Positions 25,576 to 35,067 of a stretch of 64,000 bases of DNA are shown here, in pieces; position 1 is the stretch's first letter, and every line of letters begins with the position of its first letter. The notes beneath the pieces were generated by a model. The model was not told the origin of the DNA. It did no database searches and saw nothing but the letters and a program-made list of their open reading frames with translations. Source of the stretch: Peptoniphilus asaccharolyticus DSM 20463. GTDB taxonomy: Bacteria; Bacillota; Clostridia; Tissierellales; Peptoniphilaceae. The position numbers and the translations under genes are program-made. The stretch lies in the NCBI RefSeq assembly GCF_900176115.1, contig NZ_FWWR01000009.1, forward strand, positions 620,001 to 684,000. Reading direction: 5' to 3'.

Positions 25576-27483
25576 CTATTCAGTTATTGTTTTTTCTGCA
25601 ATTTCTTTTTGTAAATCTGCTATAAAGTCTTCAACTGCAACATCTTTGATTTCTTCTCCGCTTCTCTTTCTTACAGAAAGTTTTCCACTTTGAATTTCTT
25701 GTTCTCCAACTACAAGCATATAGTTAACTTTTTTAACTTGTGCCTCACGAATCTTATAACCTACTTTTTCAGCTCTTGCATCTAACTTAACTCTTAAGCC
25801 AGCTGCTCTTAACTTATCAGCAATTGCATTTGCTCCATCTGCAAATTTGTCAGAAACAGGTATAACTGCAACTTGCACTGGTGCTAACCATAGAGGGAAC
25901 TTACCTGCAAAGTGTTCAATTAAAATTCCAAGGAATCTTTCTATTGAACCGAATAATGCTCTATGAAGCATTACAGGTCTTGCCTTTTCTCCATTTTCAT
26001 TAATATAAGTTAAGTCAAAGTTAATTGGCATTTGGAAGTCAAGTTGGATTGTACCACATTGCCATGTTCTTCCAATTGCATCTTCAAGGTGGAAGTCAAT
26101 CTTAGGGCCGTAGAATGCACCGTCTCCTTCATTGATTGTATATTCCATTCCTCTGTCTTTTAAAGCTGCTTCAAGTGCCGCTTCAGCTTTGTTCCAAGAC
26201 TCTAAATCTCCCATATAATCTTCAGGTCTTGTTGAAAGTTCAACTGTGTATTTAAATCCAAAAGTAGCATATAGCTTATCAGCTAAATCAATTAATTTGA
26301 ACACTTCTTCTTCGATTTGAGATGGTAGACAGTATACATGGGCATCATCTTGAGTAAATGTTCTTACTCTGAATAGTCCGTGTAGCGCTCCTGAAAGCTC
26401 ATGTCTATGAACTTGACCATATTCCGCAAGTCTGATTGGAAGTTCTCTATAAGAGTGTGGGCTTGAAGCGTACACAATTGTAGAACCAGGACAGTTCATA
26501 GGTTTTACAGCATAATCTGAACCATCTATCTTAGTGAAGTACATATTTTCTTTATAGTGATCCCAGTGACCACTCTTGTGCCATAACTCTTCATTTAAGA
26601 TGATTGGTGTTAAAATTTCACCATATCCATTTTGTAGTAACTCATCTCTCCACCAATTTAAAAGTATATTTCTAACTAACATACCATTTGGGTGGAAGAA
26701 TGGGAATCCTGGACCTTCTTCATGCATTGTGAAAAGTTCAAGTTCTTTTCCAAGTTTTCTATGGTCTCTCTTTTCAGCTTCTTCAATTCTTTCGATATAT
26801 TCATCAAGTTGTTTTTTCTTTTCAAATGAAATACCATAAATTCTTTGAAGCATCTTGTTATTTTCGTCGCCTCTCCAATAAGCTCCGGCGATTGAATTTA
26901 ACTTAATTGCTTTAATATTCTTTATTGTATCAAGATGAGGTCCTTTACATAGGTCGTAAAAATCTCCAATTTTGTAAAGAGTTATATTTTCATCTTCTAA
27001 GCCTTCTATAAGTTCAAGTTTGTAATCTTGTTCTTTTTCTTTGAACATTGCTATAGCTTCAGCTCTTGGCATTGAAAGTTTTTCAACTGCTGGAGCTTCT
27101 TTTATAATAGCTTTCATTTCAGATTCGATTTTTTCTAAATCTTCAGGTACAAATCTATATTCAACATCTATATCATAGTAGAATCCATTGTCTATTGAAG
27201 GTCCTATCGCAAATTTTGCATTTGGATATAATCTTTGGATTGCGTATGCCATAACATGAGATGTTGTATGCCAGAAAATTTGTTTTCCTTCTTTATCATC
27301 AAATTTTACAACTTTAAATTCACAGTCTTCGTTTACAGTTTCAAGTTTCCCTCTAACTTCTCCGTTTACAACTGCTCCAACTGCTGCTCTTTCCAATCCT
27401 TCAGAAATATCAAGAATCAATTCTTTTACAGTTTTTTCTGAATCATATTTTCTTTCTGAACCATCCGGTAATCTTACTATCAT
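25576..27483 (-). CDS. thrS: Threonyl-tRNA synthetase
   Basis: Charges tRNA-Thr. It has 635 residues from the ATG at 27483; GGAGG lies 6 nt before it, and an ATG four codons earlier would place the Shine-Dalgarno inside the gene. Order of domains: TGS (IVRLPDGSERKYDSEKTVKE), editing domain with HTTSHVMAYAIQ and the Cys/His site near residue 180 (LCKGPHLD), the class II core with motif 2 (RVRTFTQDDAHVYC) and motif 3 (MLHRALFGSIERF), and the anticodon-binding domain (QVAVIPVSDKFADGA). Expression is controlled by the T-box upstream. Confidence 0.98.
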   Translation of the reverse strand: MIVRLPDGSERKYDSEKTVKELILDISEGLERAAVGAVVNGEVRGKLETVNEDCEFKVVKFDDKEGKQIFWHTTSHVMAYAIQRLYPNAKFAIGPSIDNGFYYDIDVEYRFVPEDLEKIESEMKAIIKEAPAVEKLSMPRAEAIAMFKEKEQDYKLELIEGLEDENITLYKIGDFYDLCKGPHLDTIKNIKAIKLNSIAGAYWRGDENNKMLQRIYGISFEKKKQLDEYIERIEEAEKRDHRKLGKELELFTMHEEGPGFPFFHPNGMLVRNILLNWWRDELLQNGYGEILTPIILNEELWHKSGHWDHYKENMYFTKIDGSDYAVKPMNCPGSTIVYASSPHSYRELPIRLAEYGQVHRHELSGALHGLFRVRTFTQDDAHVYCLPSQIEEEVFKLIDLADKLYATFGFKYTVELSTRPEDYMGDLESWNKAEAALEAALKDRGMEYTINEGDGAFYGPKIDFHLEDAIGRTWQCGTIQLDFQMPINFDLTYINENGEKARPVMLHRALFGSIERFLGILIEHFAGKFPLWLAPVQVAVIPVSDKFADGANAIADKLRAAGLRVKLDARAEKVGYKIREAQVKKVNYMLVVGEQEIQSGKLSVRKRSGEEIKDVAVEDFIADLQKEIAEKTITE

Positions 27484-27541
27484 TCTTTCCTCCATTAAAA
27501 ACCCACAATACTTACGTGGGCATCAAGTGAAACTTTATAAT

Positions 27542-27735
27542 AAAAAAAGCCCAACATCCCAAAAGGACGTTAGACCGTGGTTCCACCTTAATTGCTCCTC
27601 AAAAGTCTTATCGCGACCTACACGCTCCGCATTACCGAAGTACTCAGGGTTAGTTTTCATATCGTTACTCAAAGCCTCGCACCAGCCGGCTCCTCTCTTT
27701 AGAGATAGTTATATTACTCGTCCCTTCAACGTTGT
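27542..27735 (-). promoter_or_regulatory. T-box riboswitch upstream of thrS
   Basis: The RNA contains the invariant T-box AAGGTGGAACCACGG (27575-27589), which pairs with the NCCA end of uncharged tRNA, followed by an intrinsic terminator (GTCC...GGAT-type stem with a T-run at 27542-27548). Upstream lie stem I features: GGCTGGTG (GNUG-type loop), GAGTAC (AG-box-like) and a specifier region ACTAACCCT that offers ACT or ACC, both Thr codons. Uncharged tRNA-Thr would stabilise the antiterminator and allow thrS transcription. Confidence 0.93.
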
Positions 27736-27740
27736 AAGAT

Positions 27741-27769
27741 ATGATAACACAATTCATAAAAATAATCAA
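27741..27769 (-). promoter_or_regulatory. thrS promoter
   Basis: On the minus strand TTGATT (27764-27769), exactly 17 bp, TATCAT (27741-27746). The start point falls just before the T-box. Confidence 0.65.
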
Positions 27770-27780
27770 TATTTTTATCT

Positions 27781-27808
27781 TATGAATTTGAGTTTATACA
27801 AATTCATA
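27781..27808. promoter_or_regulatory. Perfect 10-bp palindrome over the molbindin promoter
   Basis: TATGAATTTG (27781-27790) and CAAATTCATA (27799-27808) are perfect arms around 8 bp. It covers the -35 region of a plus-strand promoter whose -10 is TATAAT at 27820-27825, and lies just upstream of the thrS promoter. It looks like an operator for a dimeric repressor. It could instead form a hairpin, but no T-run follows. Confidence 0.5.
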
Positions 27809-27847
27809 ATGGGTATTTTTATAATATAAAATTTAAGGAGGTTAAAG

Positions 27848-28057
27848 ATGAAAATTAGTGCACGTAATGTGTTTAAAGGTAAAGTTGTAGCTATTGAAAA
27901 AGGTGCTGTTAACGGAATCGTTAAAATAGATCTTGGCAATGATGTTATAATAACTTCTTCAATCACAAATAGCGCCATTGAAGAGCTTGGTCTTGAAGTT
28001 GGCAAAGAAGCTAACGCTATAGTAAAAGCTAGCAACGTAATGGTTGGAGTTGAATAA
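27848..28057 (+). CDS. Molbindin (single TOBE domain)
   Basis: A 69-residue protein, essentially one TOBE/Mop domain. It starts MKISARNVFKGKVVAIEKGA, continues NGIVKIDLGNDVIITSSITN and ends EANAIVKASNVMVGVE, matching stand-alone molybdopterin-binding (Mop) proteins that store molybdate or tungstate as hexamers. AAGGAGG provides a strong ribosome site. It is monocistronic with its own promoter, operator-like palindrome and terminator. No molybdate transporter or molybdenum-cofactor genes are nearby, so the ligand is uncertain. Confidence 0.85.
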   Translation: MKISARNVFKGKVVAIEKGAVNGIVKIDLGNDVIITSSITNSAIEELGLEVGKEANAIVKASNVMVGVE

Positions 28058-28088
28058 ATAAGAGAAGGAATTACCTTTTTGATAGTAC

Positions 28089-28120
28089 AAAAAATCCAGG
28101 AGAAATTTCCTGGGTTTTTT
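28089..28120 (+). terminator. Terminator of the molbindin gene
   Basis: AATCCAGGA and TTCCTGGGTT form a stem around GAAAT, followed by six T's; an A-run on the other side gives possible bidirectional use. Confidence 0.8.
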
Positions 28121-28211
28121 AATTCCATTATATACTAATAGTTATAGCAATTTATAATACTTACTTTTTTGTTCATTAGCTCATTATGATTTTCTTTAAT
28201 TTACATATAAC

Positions 28212-28574
28212 TTATTCTTTCAAACTTTGTCTATTTAATATACTTCTCGTTATCAAATAACCAACAAAAAATATTAAAAACATTATTAAATACTCCATAG
28301 GATATACATAATCTCCTACATTAACAATTTTAAAAATAGATTCAAGAATAGGCCCCGTAATAATTGGAGCAGTATCTATTATAAAATGAATTATTATTGG
28401 ATAAATTAAATTTTTACTTTTTATATAAAGTAATCCTAATACAAATCCACCTACAATAGCAAATAAAGTCATTAAAACAGTCTCTAAATGAATAATCCCA
28501 AATGGTACAGCAATGATAAATAGGATATATTTTTCATTTAGTTTATTGGCTCTATAATAAATGTATAGTAATAA
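28212..28574 (-). pseudogene. CPBP-family intramembrane protease, C-terminal remnant
   Basis: The frame is open from a stop at 28575-28577 and has no start codon with a ribosome site. It encodes about 120 residues: FIIAVPFGIIHLETVLMTL carries the FxxxH motif of the CPBP (CAAX-protease/bacteriocin-processing) family, and IKSKNLIYPIIIHFIIDT carries the second His motif. The expected N-terminal half with the EExxxR motif is missing. It is a 5'-truncated gene, probably dead. An in-frame ATG (MTLFAIVGG) could make an 86-residue product lacking the first His motif. Confidence 0.7.
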
Positions 28575-28647
28575 TTATCAAAAAATTTTGAATTAAATTA
28601 TTCAAAATTACAAATAAAAATAAACTTTAATACACTATGTTGTAGTT

Positions 28648-29817
28648 CTACAAGCCTTGAGCTGTTATAACTGCGCTTGCTAAAACTTCGGATGCTGTTT
28701 TTATTCCACTATCTGCCGCATGATAACATGAATGGTGTAGTGCTTGATTTTCTTCTCCAACTATTCCACTTCCAAACCAATACATAAATGACGGAACGTT
28801 TTGCATTATAATCGCAAAATCTTCACTTGCCATTGTTGGTTTTATATTAACTATATCGTCTCTTCCAACTATTTTTTCAGCAGCTTTAACGGCCAAATTA
28901 TACATTTCTTCTGAATTGAAAGTTAGAGGAATATCTTCATGATATGTAATTTTATAATCACATTCATAGGCAGAACAAATGTCTCTTACAATTCTCTCCA
29001 TTCTCTCTTTTGCTCTTGCCATGGCTTCACTACTCAATGAACGAATTGTAGCCGTCATTATTGTATTATCTACAACCAAGTTTTCTTTACTTCCGCCGTT
29101 TACATAATTTATAGAAAATACAACTTGCTCAAAAGGATCTATATTTCTACTTAAAACCGTTTGTAAAGACATTATCACAGCCGATGTGCAAACTATTGGG
29201 TCAATATTTAAATGAGGCATTGAACCGTGTCCACCTCTTCCAATAATTTCTATTTCAAAATTTGTCTTGGCTGACATAAGCGCTCCATTTTTACAAATTA
29301 CTTTTCCCGTTGGAACTAAAGGCCAATTGTGTAAACCGAAGAACATATCCGGTTTTGTAATTTCCAAAAGTCCAGCCTCTATCATCTCTTTAGCGCCTGT
29401 GGTAGTTTCTTCAGCTTTTTGAAAAAGTAAAATAGCATCGCCATGCATTTGACTTCTCAATTTGCTTAAAATGATTGCTGCTCCAAGAAGAGATGCTGTA
29501 TGAAAATCATGACCGCAAGCATGCATCACTCCGTTCACCTTTGACTTATGTTCCCAATCATACTTTTCTGTTTGACTGATTGCATCTATATCACATCTAA
29601 GCCCTATGGTCTTCCCCTCTTTAGCTCCTTTTATTCTTGCAACTGCTCCCGTTTGAACATCAAGTGGAATTATTTCAACTCCATCAATTGTACTCAAAAA
29701 TTCTTTTATATTTTTTGTAGTGTTGAATTCCATATTAGAAAGTTCTGGATATTCGTGCATGTGGTGTCTAAATTCTAAAATTTTGTTTTCTTCTGCTTTT
29801 GTAAGTTCTATATTCAT
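28648..29817 (-). CDS. M20-family amidohydrolase (HipO/AbgB-like)
   Basis: A 389-residue metal-dependent amidohydrolase that probably deacylates N-acyl amino acids or small peptides. Metal-ligand motifs are present: GLRCDIDAIS near residue 80, MHACGHDFHTA near 107-117, QKAEETTTGA near 142, and the C-terminal HHSCYHAADSG. GRGGHGSMPHL marks the lid/dimerisation domain. I chose ATG 29817 (preceded by AGAGGA) because the longer frame runs into the IS30 element. The element inserted 11 bp upstream of this ATG, within the ribosome-site neighbourhood, and separates the gene from the operon it followed. Confidence 0.92.
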   Translation of the reverse strand: MNIELTKAEENKILEFRHHMHEYPELSNMEFNTTKNIKEFLSTIDGVEIIPLDVQTGAVARIKGAKEGKTIGLRCDIDAISQTEKYDWEHKSKVNGVMHACGHDFHTASLLGAAIILSKLRSQMHGDAILLFQKAEETTTGAKEMIEAGLLEITKPDMFFGLHNWPLVPTGKVICKNGALMSAKTNFEIEIIGRGGHGSMPHLNIDPIVCTSAVIMSLQTVLSRNIDPFEQVVFSINYVNGGSKENLVVDNTIMTATIRSLSSEAMARAKERMERIVRDICSAYECDYKITYHEDIPLTFNSEEMYNLAVKAAEKIVGRDDIVNIKPTMASEDFAIIMQNVPSFMYWFGSGIVGEENQALHHSCYHAADSGIKTASEVLASAVITAQGL

Positions 29818-29828
29818 TTCTTCCTCTA

Positions 29829-30944
29829 GATAATTTATCATAACAAGTGCAACATAAATAAACTCATAGCTAATCAGCTGTGTTAATATGTAAGTGACCA
29901 AACAAAACATATTAAAAGGAGTGATTAACTATGAGCTATAACCATCTTACCATAGAAGAAAGATCTTGTATTTACCAATTTTTAAATTTAGGAATGAGTA
30001 TAAGGAAAATTGCACAAGCACTTAAAAGGTCACCTAGTACAATATCTAGAGAAATTAAAAGAAATTCATCTAAGATAAAAGTTAGTAGGGGAAGTTACAC
30101 TAAGTACTTTCCGATAAAGGCAAATGATAAATATATTGATAGAAGAAAAGACTGCCATAGAAAAAGTAAATTTTCTAAAGATGTTATTGATTATTTAACT
30201 GTAAAGATTAACGAACATTGGTCCCCTGAACAAATATCAAATAGAAACACAAATGAGATTCATGAATTACCATCTACATCAACGATATATAGAATGATAC
30301 ACGCCAAAAAGCTGCCAAAAACTAGTATGAAAAATTTGAGAAGAAAAGCTAAATTTAAAAGGCCAGCAGAAAAAAGAGGAAAATTCAATGATAAAGGTAG
30401 AACAATTAAGAAAAGACCTAAAGAGATATACAGAAGGCAAGAATTAGGCCACTGGGAAGCAGATACAGTGGAATCAGGCAGATTAGATCATAAAAGGAAA
30501 AGTAGATGTTGTTTCGTAACTTTAGCAGAAAGAAAATCTAGATATTATATAGCAATCCTAGTTGAAAATAGAAAGTCGGAAAGCGTAACACCAGCAATAA
30601 TAAATGCATTAAAAGATTATCCAAAAGAATTAGTAAAAACAATAACCTTTGATAGAGGTAAAGAATTTTCAGAATTTGAGAAAATAGAAAAAGAATTAGG
30701 ATGCAAAACTTATTTTTGTGATCCCTATTGTGCATGGCAAAAAGGTACAAATGAAAATAGTAACGGACTTTTGAGGGAGTTTTATCCTAAGGGTATGGAT
30801 TTATCAGAAGTGAATATTGATGAATTAAATTATAACTTAAGTTTAATGAATAATAGACCTAGAAAATGTATAAAATATAAAACACCTAAAGAAGAACTTT
30901 TTGGTCTCTTACCATAGGTGTTGCATTTGATTTGACAATTCGTC
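29829..30944 (+). mobile_element. IS30-family insertion sequence, copy 2 (intact)
   Basis: 1116 bp, nearly identical to the copy at 2431-3547 and bounded by the same imperfect inverted repeats. It is flanked by a 4-bp duplication TCTA (29825-29828 and 30945-30948), different from the TACA of copy 1, so each copy inserted independently. It lies between the terminator of the upstream gene and the M20 start codon, in the opposite orientation to both. Confidence 0.93.
29931..30917 (+). CDS. IS30-family transposase, intact
   Basis: A 328-residue transposase with an N-terminal helix-turn-helix (SIRKIAQALKRSPSTISREI, the typical IS30 N-terminal motif), a basic middle, and a full DDE triad: Asp in GHWEADTVESG, Asp in TITFDRGKEFS and Glu in WQKGTNENSNGLLREFY, the spacing typical of IS30. 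AAAGGAGTGATTAACT precedes the ATG. It probably supplies transposase for both copies. Confidence 0.97.
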   Translation: MSYNHLTIEERSCIYQFLNLGMSIRKIAQALKRSPSTISREIKRNSSKIKVSRGSYTKYFPIKANDKYIDRRKDCHRKSKFSKDVIDYLTVKINEHWSPEQISNRNTNEIHELPSTSTIYRMIHAKKLPKTSMKNLRRKAKFKRPAEKRGKFNDKGRTIKKRPKEIYRRQELGHWEADTVESGRLDHKRKSRCCFVTLAERKSRYYIAILVENRKSESVTPAIINALKDYPKELVKTITFDRGKEFSEFEKIEKELGCKTYFCDPYCAWQKGTNENSNGLLREFYPKGMDLSEVNIDELNYNLSLMNNRPRKCIKYKTPKEELFGLLP

Positions 30945-30948
30945 TCTA

Positions 30949-30980
30949 TAAAAAAGAGCCTGAAATAAATCAGACTCTAA
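30949..30980 (-). terminator. Terminator after the GME-fold gene
   Basis: On the minus strand AGAGTCTGA (30970-30978), loop of six, TCAGGCTCT (30955-30963), then a T-run that ends at the IS30 target duplication. Before insertion the M20 gene began about 20 bp after this T-run. Confidence 0.75.
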
Positions 30981-30982
30981 AT

Positions 30983-31660
30983 CTAAATCTCGATAATACT
31001 TCCTATATCAATTATAGTACTTTCTGTCAGAAACTCAAAATTTTCATTATTAGCTTCTAAAAATTTTATAATTTTATTTTTTGAAGAATGCCCATCTAAT
31101 ACACCTGTGAAAAATAACTTTCCATCTACAAGTCCTGTGCATCCACCTATAAATCCGTAGTTGAAATTTCTAAGTTCAATTTGCTTATGATCTATCAGTA
31201 AAATATTTGTTAAATCTTTTAATTTTTCATAAATATCTACATCTGAAGTTATAAGGCAATTTTTGCCAACTGCCAGATTGCACTTCGTATAGCCTTGCTT
31301 TACATCTATAAATGTAAAATCTCTCTCTTTATAAAATTCCAAAACTTTTTCGTCTGTAAATTTTAAATTATGAATAAAGAGATTTTTATAAACTGCAAAA
31401 TTTAACTTTACATGGTTTGGATATGGACTTCTTATCCCTTCAACCTCGATTATTTTTTTACATTCTAAATATTTTTCATAATATTCAAAATTTTCTGAAT
31501 CCACTGCAACTGTTTTCGAGTCCAATCTTCTTATCAACAAGTCTGGGTGAGCTTCTATTCCGTCGAGAATATTTTCATTTCTCTTTGTCCGAACTACTGT
31601 CCCATGCTTTTCAAGGTTCTTAACAATTTCATCTCTTGCATAGTAATCTACAAAAATCAT
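30983..31660 (-). CDS. GME-fold (DUF6873-like) protein
   Basis: A 225-residue cytoplasmic protein. It resembles the DUF6873 'GME fold' family, relatives of amidinotransferases and dimethylargininases: repeated beta-hairpin blades with VRTKRNENILDGIEAHPDLL (a His-Pro-Asp near 39-41), GYTKCNLAVGKNCLITSDVD (a Cys near 126), and FNYGFIGGCTGLVDGKLFF (a Cys near 173). In this fold a Cys acts as nucleophile; whether this protein is catalytic is unknown. It overlaps the upstream methyltransferase gene by 4 nt and ends the rho operon before a terminator. The family assignment is from memory of the motif pattern. Confidence 0.6.
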   Translation of the reverse strand: MIFVDYYARDEIVKNLEKHGTVVRTKRNENILDGIEAHPDLLIRRLDSKTVAVDSENFEYYEKYLECKKIIEVEGIRSPYPNHVKLNFAVYKNLFIHNLKFTDEKVLEFYKERDFTFIDVKQGYTKCNLAVGKNCLITSDVDIYEKLKDLTNILLIDHKQIELRNFNYGFIGGCTGLVDGKLFFTGVLDGHSSKNKIIKFLEANNENFEFLTESTIIDIGSIIEI

Positions 31661-32406
31661 CTCATCATCTCATACATCAATATCGAACCCGCCACATTTA
31701 CATTTAGCGATTCAATATTTTGAGTTTGTATATATATTTTTCTCTCAGATAAATTTAGCATTTCATTTGAAACGCCTTTTGCTTCATTTCCAAGAATTAA
31801 AATTGTATTCTCTCTGAAATTGAAGTCTTTTGAAATTTCTCCACCATCAACATCTGTAGCAACTATTTCAAATCCCCTTTCTCTTAGAGATTCTATTTCT
31901 GCTTTGTTATTTAAAATATGAATTTCAACTCTGAAAATAGATGTCATGGTTGAACGTATCAACTTTGGGTTATATAACTCCACACATTCAGGAGTCATAA
32001 TGAGTTTAACTCCAAAACCATCAGCACTTCTTATAAGCCCACCCACGTTTCCTGGGTCTCTCACATCATCAAGCAAAATGTACTTTCCTGCTTTTATATT
32101 TTCTATTCCGAAATTATGAATTTGCTCAAAATAAGCTATCACACCTTGTGAATTTACAGTATCTGAAATGCCTTTGAATATTTTGTCAGCAATAACATAG
32201 ATTTGAGTTTCTATATTTAATTTTTCAAGCTCTAATACTTTTGACTCGCTTATAGCAATATACTTAGGATTTTTGTACTTTAAAGCTTCTTTTAAAACTA
32301 CAAAACCCTCTGTATAAAATATATTTTCTTTATCTCTATATTTTTTTTGTTGTAATGACTTCAAATATTTATAAATTTTATTTTCTTTACTACTTATACT
32401 TATCAT
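31657..32406 (-). CDS. SPOUT-class RNA methyltransferase (TrmH/SpoU family)
   Basis: A 249-residue 2'-O-ribose methyltransferase acting on tRNA or rRNA. It has an N-terminal RNA-binding L30e-like domain ([35 protein letters not shown]), then the SPOUT knot motifs: [20 protein letters not shown] (motif 1, Asn and Arg), [15 protein letters not shown] (motif 2) and [20 protein letters not shown] (motif 3, Ser-Leu-Asn). It overlaps rho by 17 nt. The exact site (for example 23S G2251-type) cannot be told. Confidence 0.93.
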   Translation of the reverse strand: MISISSKENKIYKYLKSLQQKKYRDKENIFYTEGFVVLKEALKYKNPKYIAISESKVLELEKLNIETQIYVIADKIFKGISDTVNSQGVIAYFEQIHNFGIENIKAGKYILLDDVRDPGNVGGLIRSADGFGVKLIMTPECVELYNPKLIRSTMTSIFRVEIHILNNKAEIESLRERGFEIVATDVDGGEISKDFNFRENTILILGNEAKGVSNEMLNLSERKIYIQTQNIESLNVNVAGSILMYEMMR

Positions 32407-34096
32407 AATCTTTATTCAATTTATCCACTGAAACTTTTAACAAATCTTTGTTCTTATCATATTTTTGAATCGTATCTAATAAAAACTCTGTTAATTCCTG
32501 AGTTGACTCACTATTCATTGCTCTTCTTATAGCCCAATTGAATTCCATTTCTTCTTCATTTAACAGAAGTTCTTCTTTTCTAGTTCCAGATTTGAAGATA
32601 TCAATTGCAGGGAATATTCTCTTTTCAGATAATTTTCTATCCAAATGGACTTCCATATTACCAGTTCCCTTGAACTCTTCAAAGATTACATCGTCCATTC
32701 TAGAACCTGTTTCAACCAAGGCTGTAGCAAGTATAGTAAGCGAACCACCTTCTTCAATATTTCTAGCCGCCCCAAAGAATCTCTTAGGTTTGTGTAATGA
32801 AAGTGGGTCAAGACCTCCGGATAGGGTTTTACCACTTGCTGGAGTTATTAAATTGTAAGCTCTAGTAAGTCTTGTTAGTGAATCAAGCAAAATCACTACG
32901 TCTTTCTTTTGTTCAGCTAATCTCTTTGCTCTTTCTATGGCTGCCTCTGCAACTTTTGTATGATTTTTAGGTTGTTCATCAAAAGTAGAATAGATTACCT
33001 CTCCCTTTACAGACCTTATCATGTCTGTAACTTCTTCAGGTCTTTCATCTATAAGCACCACCATCAAATGTGCTTCAGGATAATTTTTCGAAATTGAATG
33101 AGCTAATTTCTTTAAAAGTGTAGTCTTTCCACTCTTAGGTTGAGAAACTATAAGACCTCTCTGTCCCTTTCCAATCGGAGCAATCAAATCAATCATTCTT
33201 GTTGCGGTATCTTTTGGATTATTTTCAAGAATATATCTTTGATTTGGATATATAGGTGTTAAATTGTCAAAATAAGGTCTCTTTATAATCTTATTAGGTT
33301 CAACCCCATTTACCGACTTGATATATATTAGCGCATTGTATGACTCGCCTTCTTTATCAGGCCTTGGAACACCTACTATTTCATCACCATTTCTAAGTCT
33401 AAATTTTCTAATTTGACTTGGAGAAACATATATATCTCCTTCGCCTGGAAGATAATTATTAACCCTTAAAAATCCATATCCATCTTGATAAAGATCCAAT
33501 ATCCCACTTACATAATTTATATTTTGCATATCTTCAATTATTTCAGTGGCATTATCTGATAAATCCGATACATCTATAACTTCTTTTTCTTCAACTTCTT
33601 CAGAAATAAAATCTTCATAAAATTCATCAAATTCCTCAACATCTTGGTCAGGATGAATATTTAATATTTTATCTATTATTTCTTGTTTTTTTAGAGTATA
33701 TGATTTTTCAATTCCAAGTTCATCTGCCATTCCTCGAAGTTTTAAAAGTGTCATGGAATTTAATTTGGACCTGTTCACATCTTGATCTGATAAGTTAAGT
33801 TGTCGTTCTAAAATGGTTTTAATTAATTCTTCTTTTTTAAACTTATATGGACTTTGTACACCCATGTCTCCAGCAATTCGTCTAACATCAACTAAAGCTA
33901 ATTTCCCTAAAAATTCTTCGTCGTAGTTGTCTACTTTAGGTTTTTTACCATTTACAATATAATTATAGTAGTCTCCACGGGTTAAAGACTTGTGGTCTAT
34001 TAACCCCATGGAAACTGCTATATTTCTTAAATCTTCTATAGTTTTGTTTTTTAATACTTCACTATTTCCAGTATTATTATGCAATTTATCCTCCAA
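32390..34096 (-). CDS. rho: Transcription termination factor Rho with three SAP-like repeats
   Basis: A hexameric RNA helicase that ends untranslated transcripts. It has 568 residues, longer than the roughly 420 of E. coli. Three tandem Rho_N/SAP-like units at about 17-50, 65-98 and 114-147 (for example [20 protein letters not shown] and [20 protein letters not shown]) are followed by an acidic linker, a cold-shock RNA-binding domain ([19 protein letters not shown]) and the ATPase with P-loop [13 protein letters not shown] (K324), [10 protein letters not shown] and the Q/R loops. It lies between glpX (2 nt gap) and the methyltransferase gene. Confidence 0.97.
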   Translation of the reverse strand: MEDKLHNNTGNSEVLKNKTIEDLRNIAVSMGLIDHKSLTRGDYYNYIVNGKKPKVDNYDEEFLGKLALVDVRRIAGDMGVQSPYKFKKEELIKTILERQLNLSDQDVNRSKLNSMTLLKLRGMADELGIEKSYTLKKQEIIDKILNIHPDQDVEEFDEFYEDFISEEVEEKEVIDVSDLSDNATEIIEDMQNINYVSGILDLYQDGYGFLRVNNYLPGEGDIYVSPSQIRKFRLRNGDEIVGVPRPDKEGESYNALIYIKSVNGVEPNKIIKRPYFDNLTPIYPNQRYILENNPKDTATRMIDLIAPIGKGQRGLIVSQPKSGKTTLLKKLAHSISKNYPEAHLMVVLIDERPEEVTDMIRSVKGEVIYSTFDEQPKNHTKVAEAAIERAKRLAEQKKDVVILLDSLTRLTRAYNLITPASGKTLSGGLDPLSLHKPKRFFGAARNIEEGGSLTILATALVETGSRMDDVIFEEFKGTGNMEVHLDRKLSEKRIFPAIDIFKSGTRKEELLLNEEEMEFNWAIRRAMNSESTQELTEFLLDTIQKYDKNKDLLKVSVDKLNKDYDKYK

Positions 34097-34098
34097 AA

Positions 34099-35067
34099 TT
34101 ATTGAGCATACTCAGGTTTTTGAGATAGCTTATGTTGTGATTTAACGTATCTCGCTGTACCACTTGGAAGTCTAAGCACTAATGTTTCTGTAGTTGCAAT
34201 ATCTTTTGAAATGAATTTAACAGCATCTAAAAGTTCTCCCTTAGAAACTCCTGTTGCTGAGAATACAACTTCATTTCCCTTTACTAAATCATTTATTGTA
34301 TAAATTTTATCTAAATCTGCATTTAAAGCTTTACATCTTTCAAGTTGTTCTTCGTCAGATGGTGCTAATCTTCCTTGGAAATCTCCTCCAAGACATTTGA
34401 TGGCTGCAGCTGCTATTACTCCTTCTGGTGCTCCACCTATTCCAAGAAGTAAATCTACTCCAGAGTCTTCGAAGCAGGTTTCAACGGCTGTGATAATATC
34501 TCCTTCTGAGAATGATTTTATCTTAGCACCAAGAGCTCTTACTTCATCTACTATTTTTTGATGACGTTCTCTGTCTAAAATTGCAACTGTTATATCTTCT
34601 ATATTTTTATCAAGAGCTTTAGCCACTCTCTTTATATTTTCAGTTGGAGTGTCATTTAGATTAATGCATCCTTTTGCCTTTGGACCACAAGCTATTTTGT
34701 CCATATACACGTCTGGAGCAAATAACAAGCATCCTCTTGGGGCCATTGCTATAACTGCTATTGCATTGTTCATACCTTTTGATACTGCTGTAGTTCCGTC
34801 TACTGGGTCTACTGCAATATCAACTTTATCAGCATTTACTTTTCCTTCTCCAATTTTTTCACCTATGTAAAGCATAGGTGCTTCGTCCATTTCACCTTCA
34901 CCGATTACAACTTCTGCATCAACTTCAATTTGGTCAAGCATTCTTCTCATAGCATCTACAGCTGCTCCGTCAGCTCCATTTTTGTCGCCTTTTCCAAGCC
35001 ATTTTGCTGCGTTTATAGCTGCTGCTTCTGTAACTCTCGCTAAATTAAGTGCTAAATTTCTGTTCAT
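34099..35067 (-). CDS. glpX: Class II fructose-1,6-bisphosphatase
   Basis: GlpX makes fructose 6-phosphate for gluconeogenesis. It has 322 residues, normal for the class. Motifs: [17 protein letters not shown] near 58-74 and [17 protein letters not shown] (metal and substrate binding) near 82-98, then [20 protein letters not shown] near 208-227. It shares a 1-nt overlap with the transaldolase-like gene and sits 2 nt before rho, so the pair of sugar-phosphate genes is embedded in a cell-envelope/transcription operon. Confidence 0.97.
   Translation of the reverse strand: MNRNLALNLARVTEAAAINAAKWLGKGDKNGADGAAVDAMRRMLDQIEVDAEVVIGEGEMDEAPMLYIGEKIGEGKVNADKVDIAVDPVDGTTAVSKGMNNAIAVIAMAPRGCLLFAPDVYMDKIACGPKAKGCINLNDTPTENIKRVAKALDKNIEDITVAILDRERHQKIVDEVRALGAKIKSFSEGDIITAVETCFEDSGVDLLLGIGGAPEGVIAAAAIKCLGGDFQGRLAPSDEEQLERCKALNADLDKIYTINDLVKGNEVVFSATGVSKGELLDAVKFISKDIATTETLVLRLPSGTARYVKSQHKLSQKPEYAQ

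Noticed and set aside
28648-29910. M20 protein of 420 residues starting inside the IS
   Set aside because: The first 31 codons come from IS30 end sequence; the native start with a ribosome site is at 29817.
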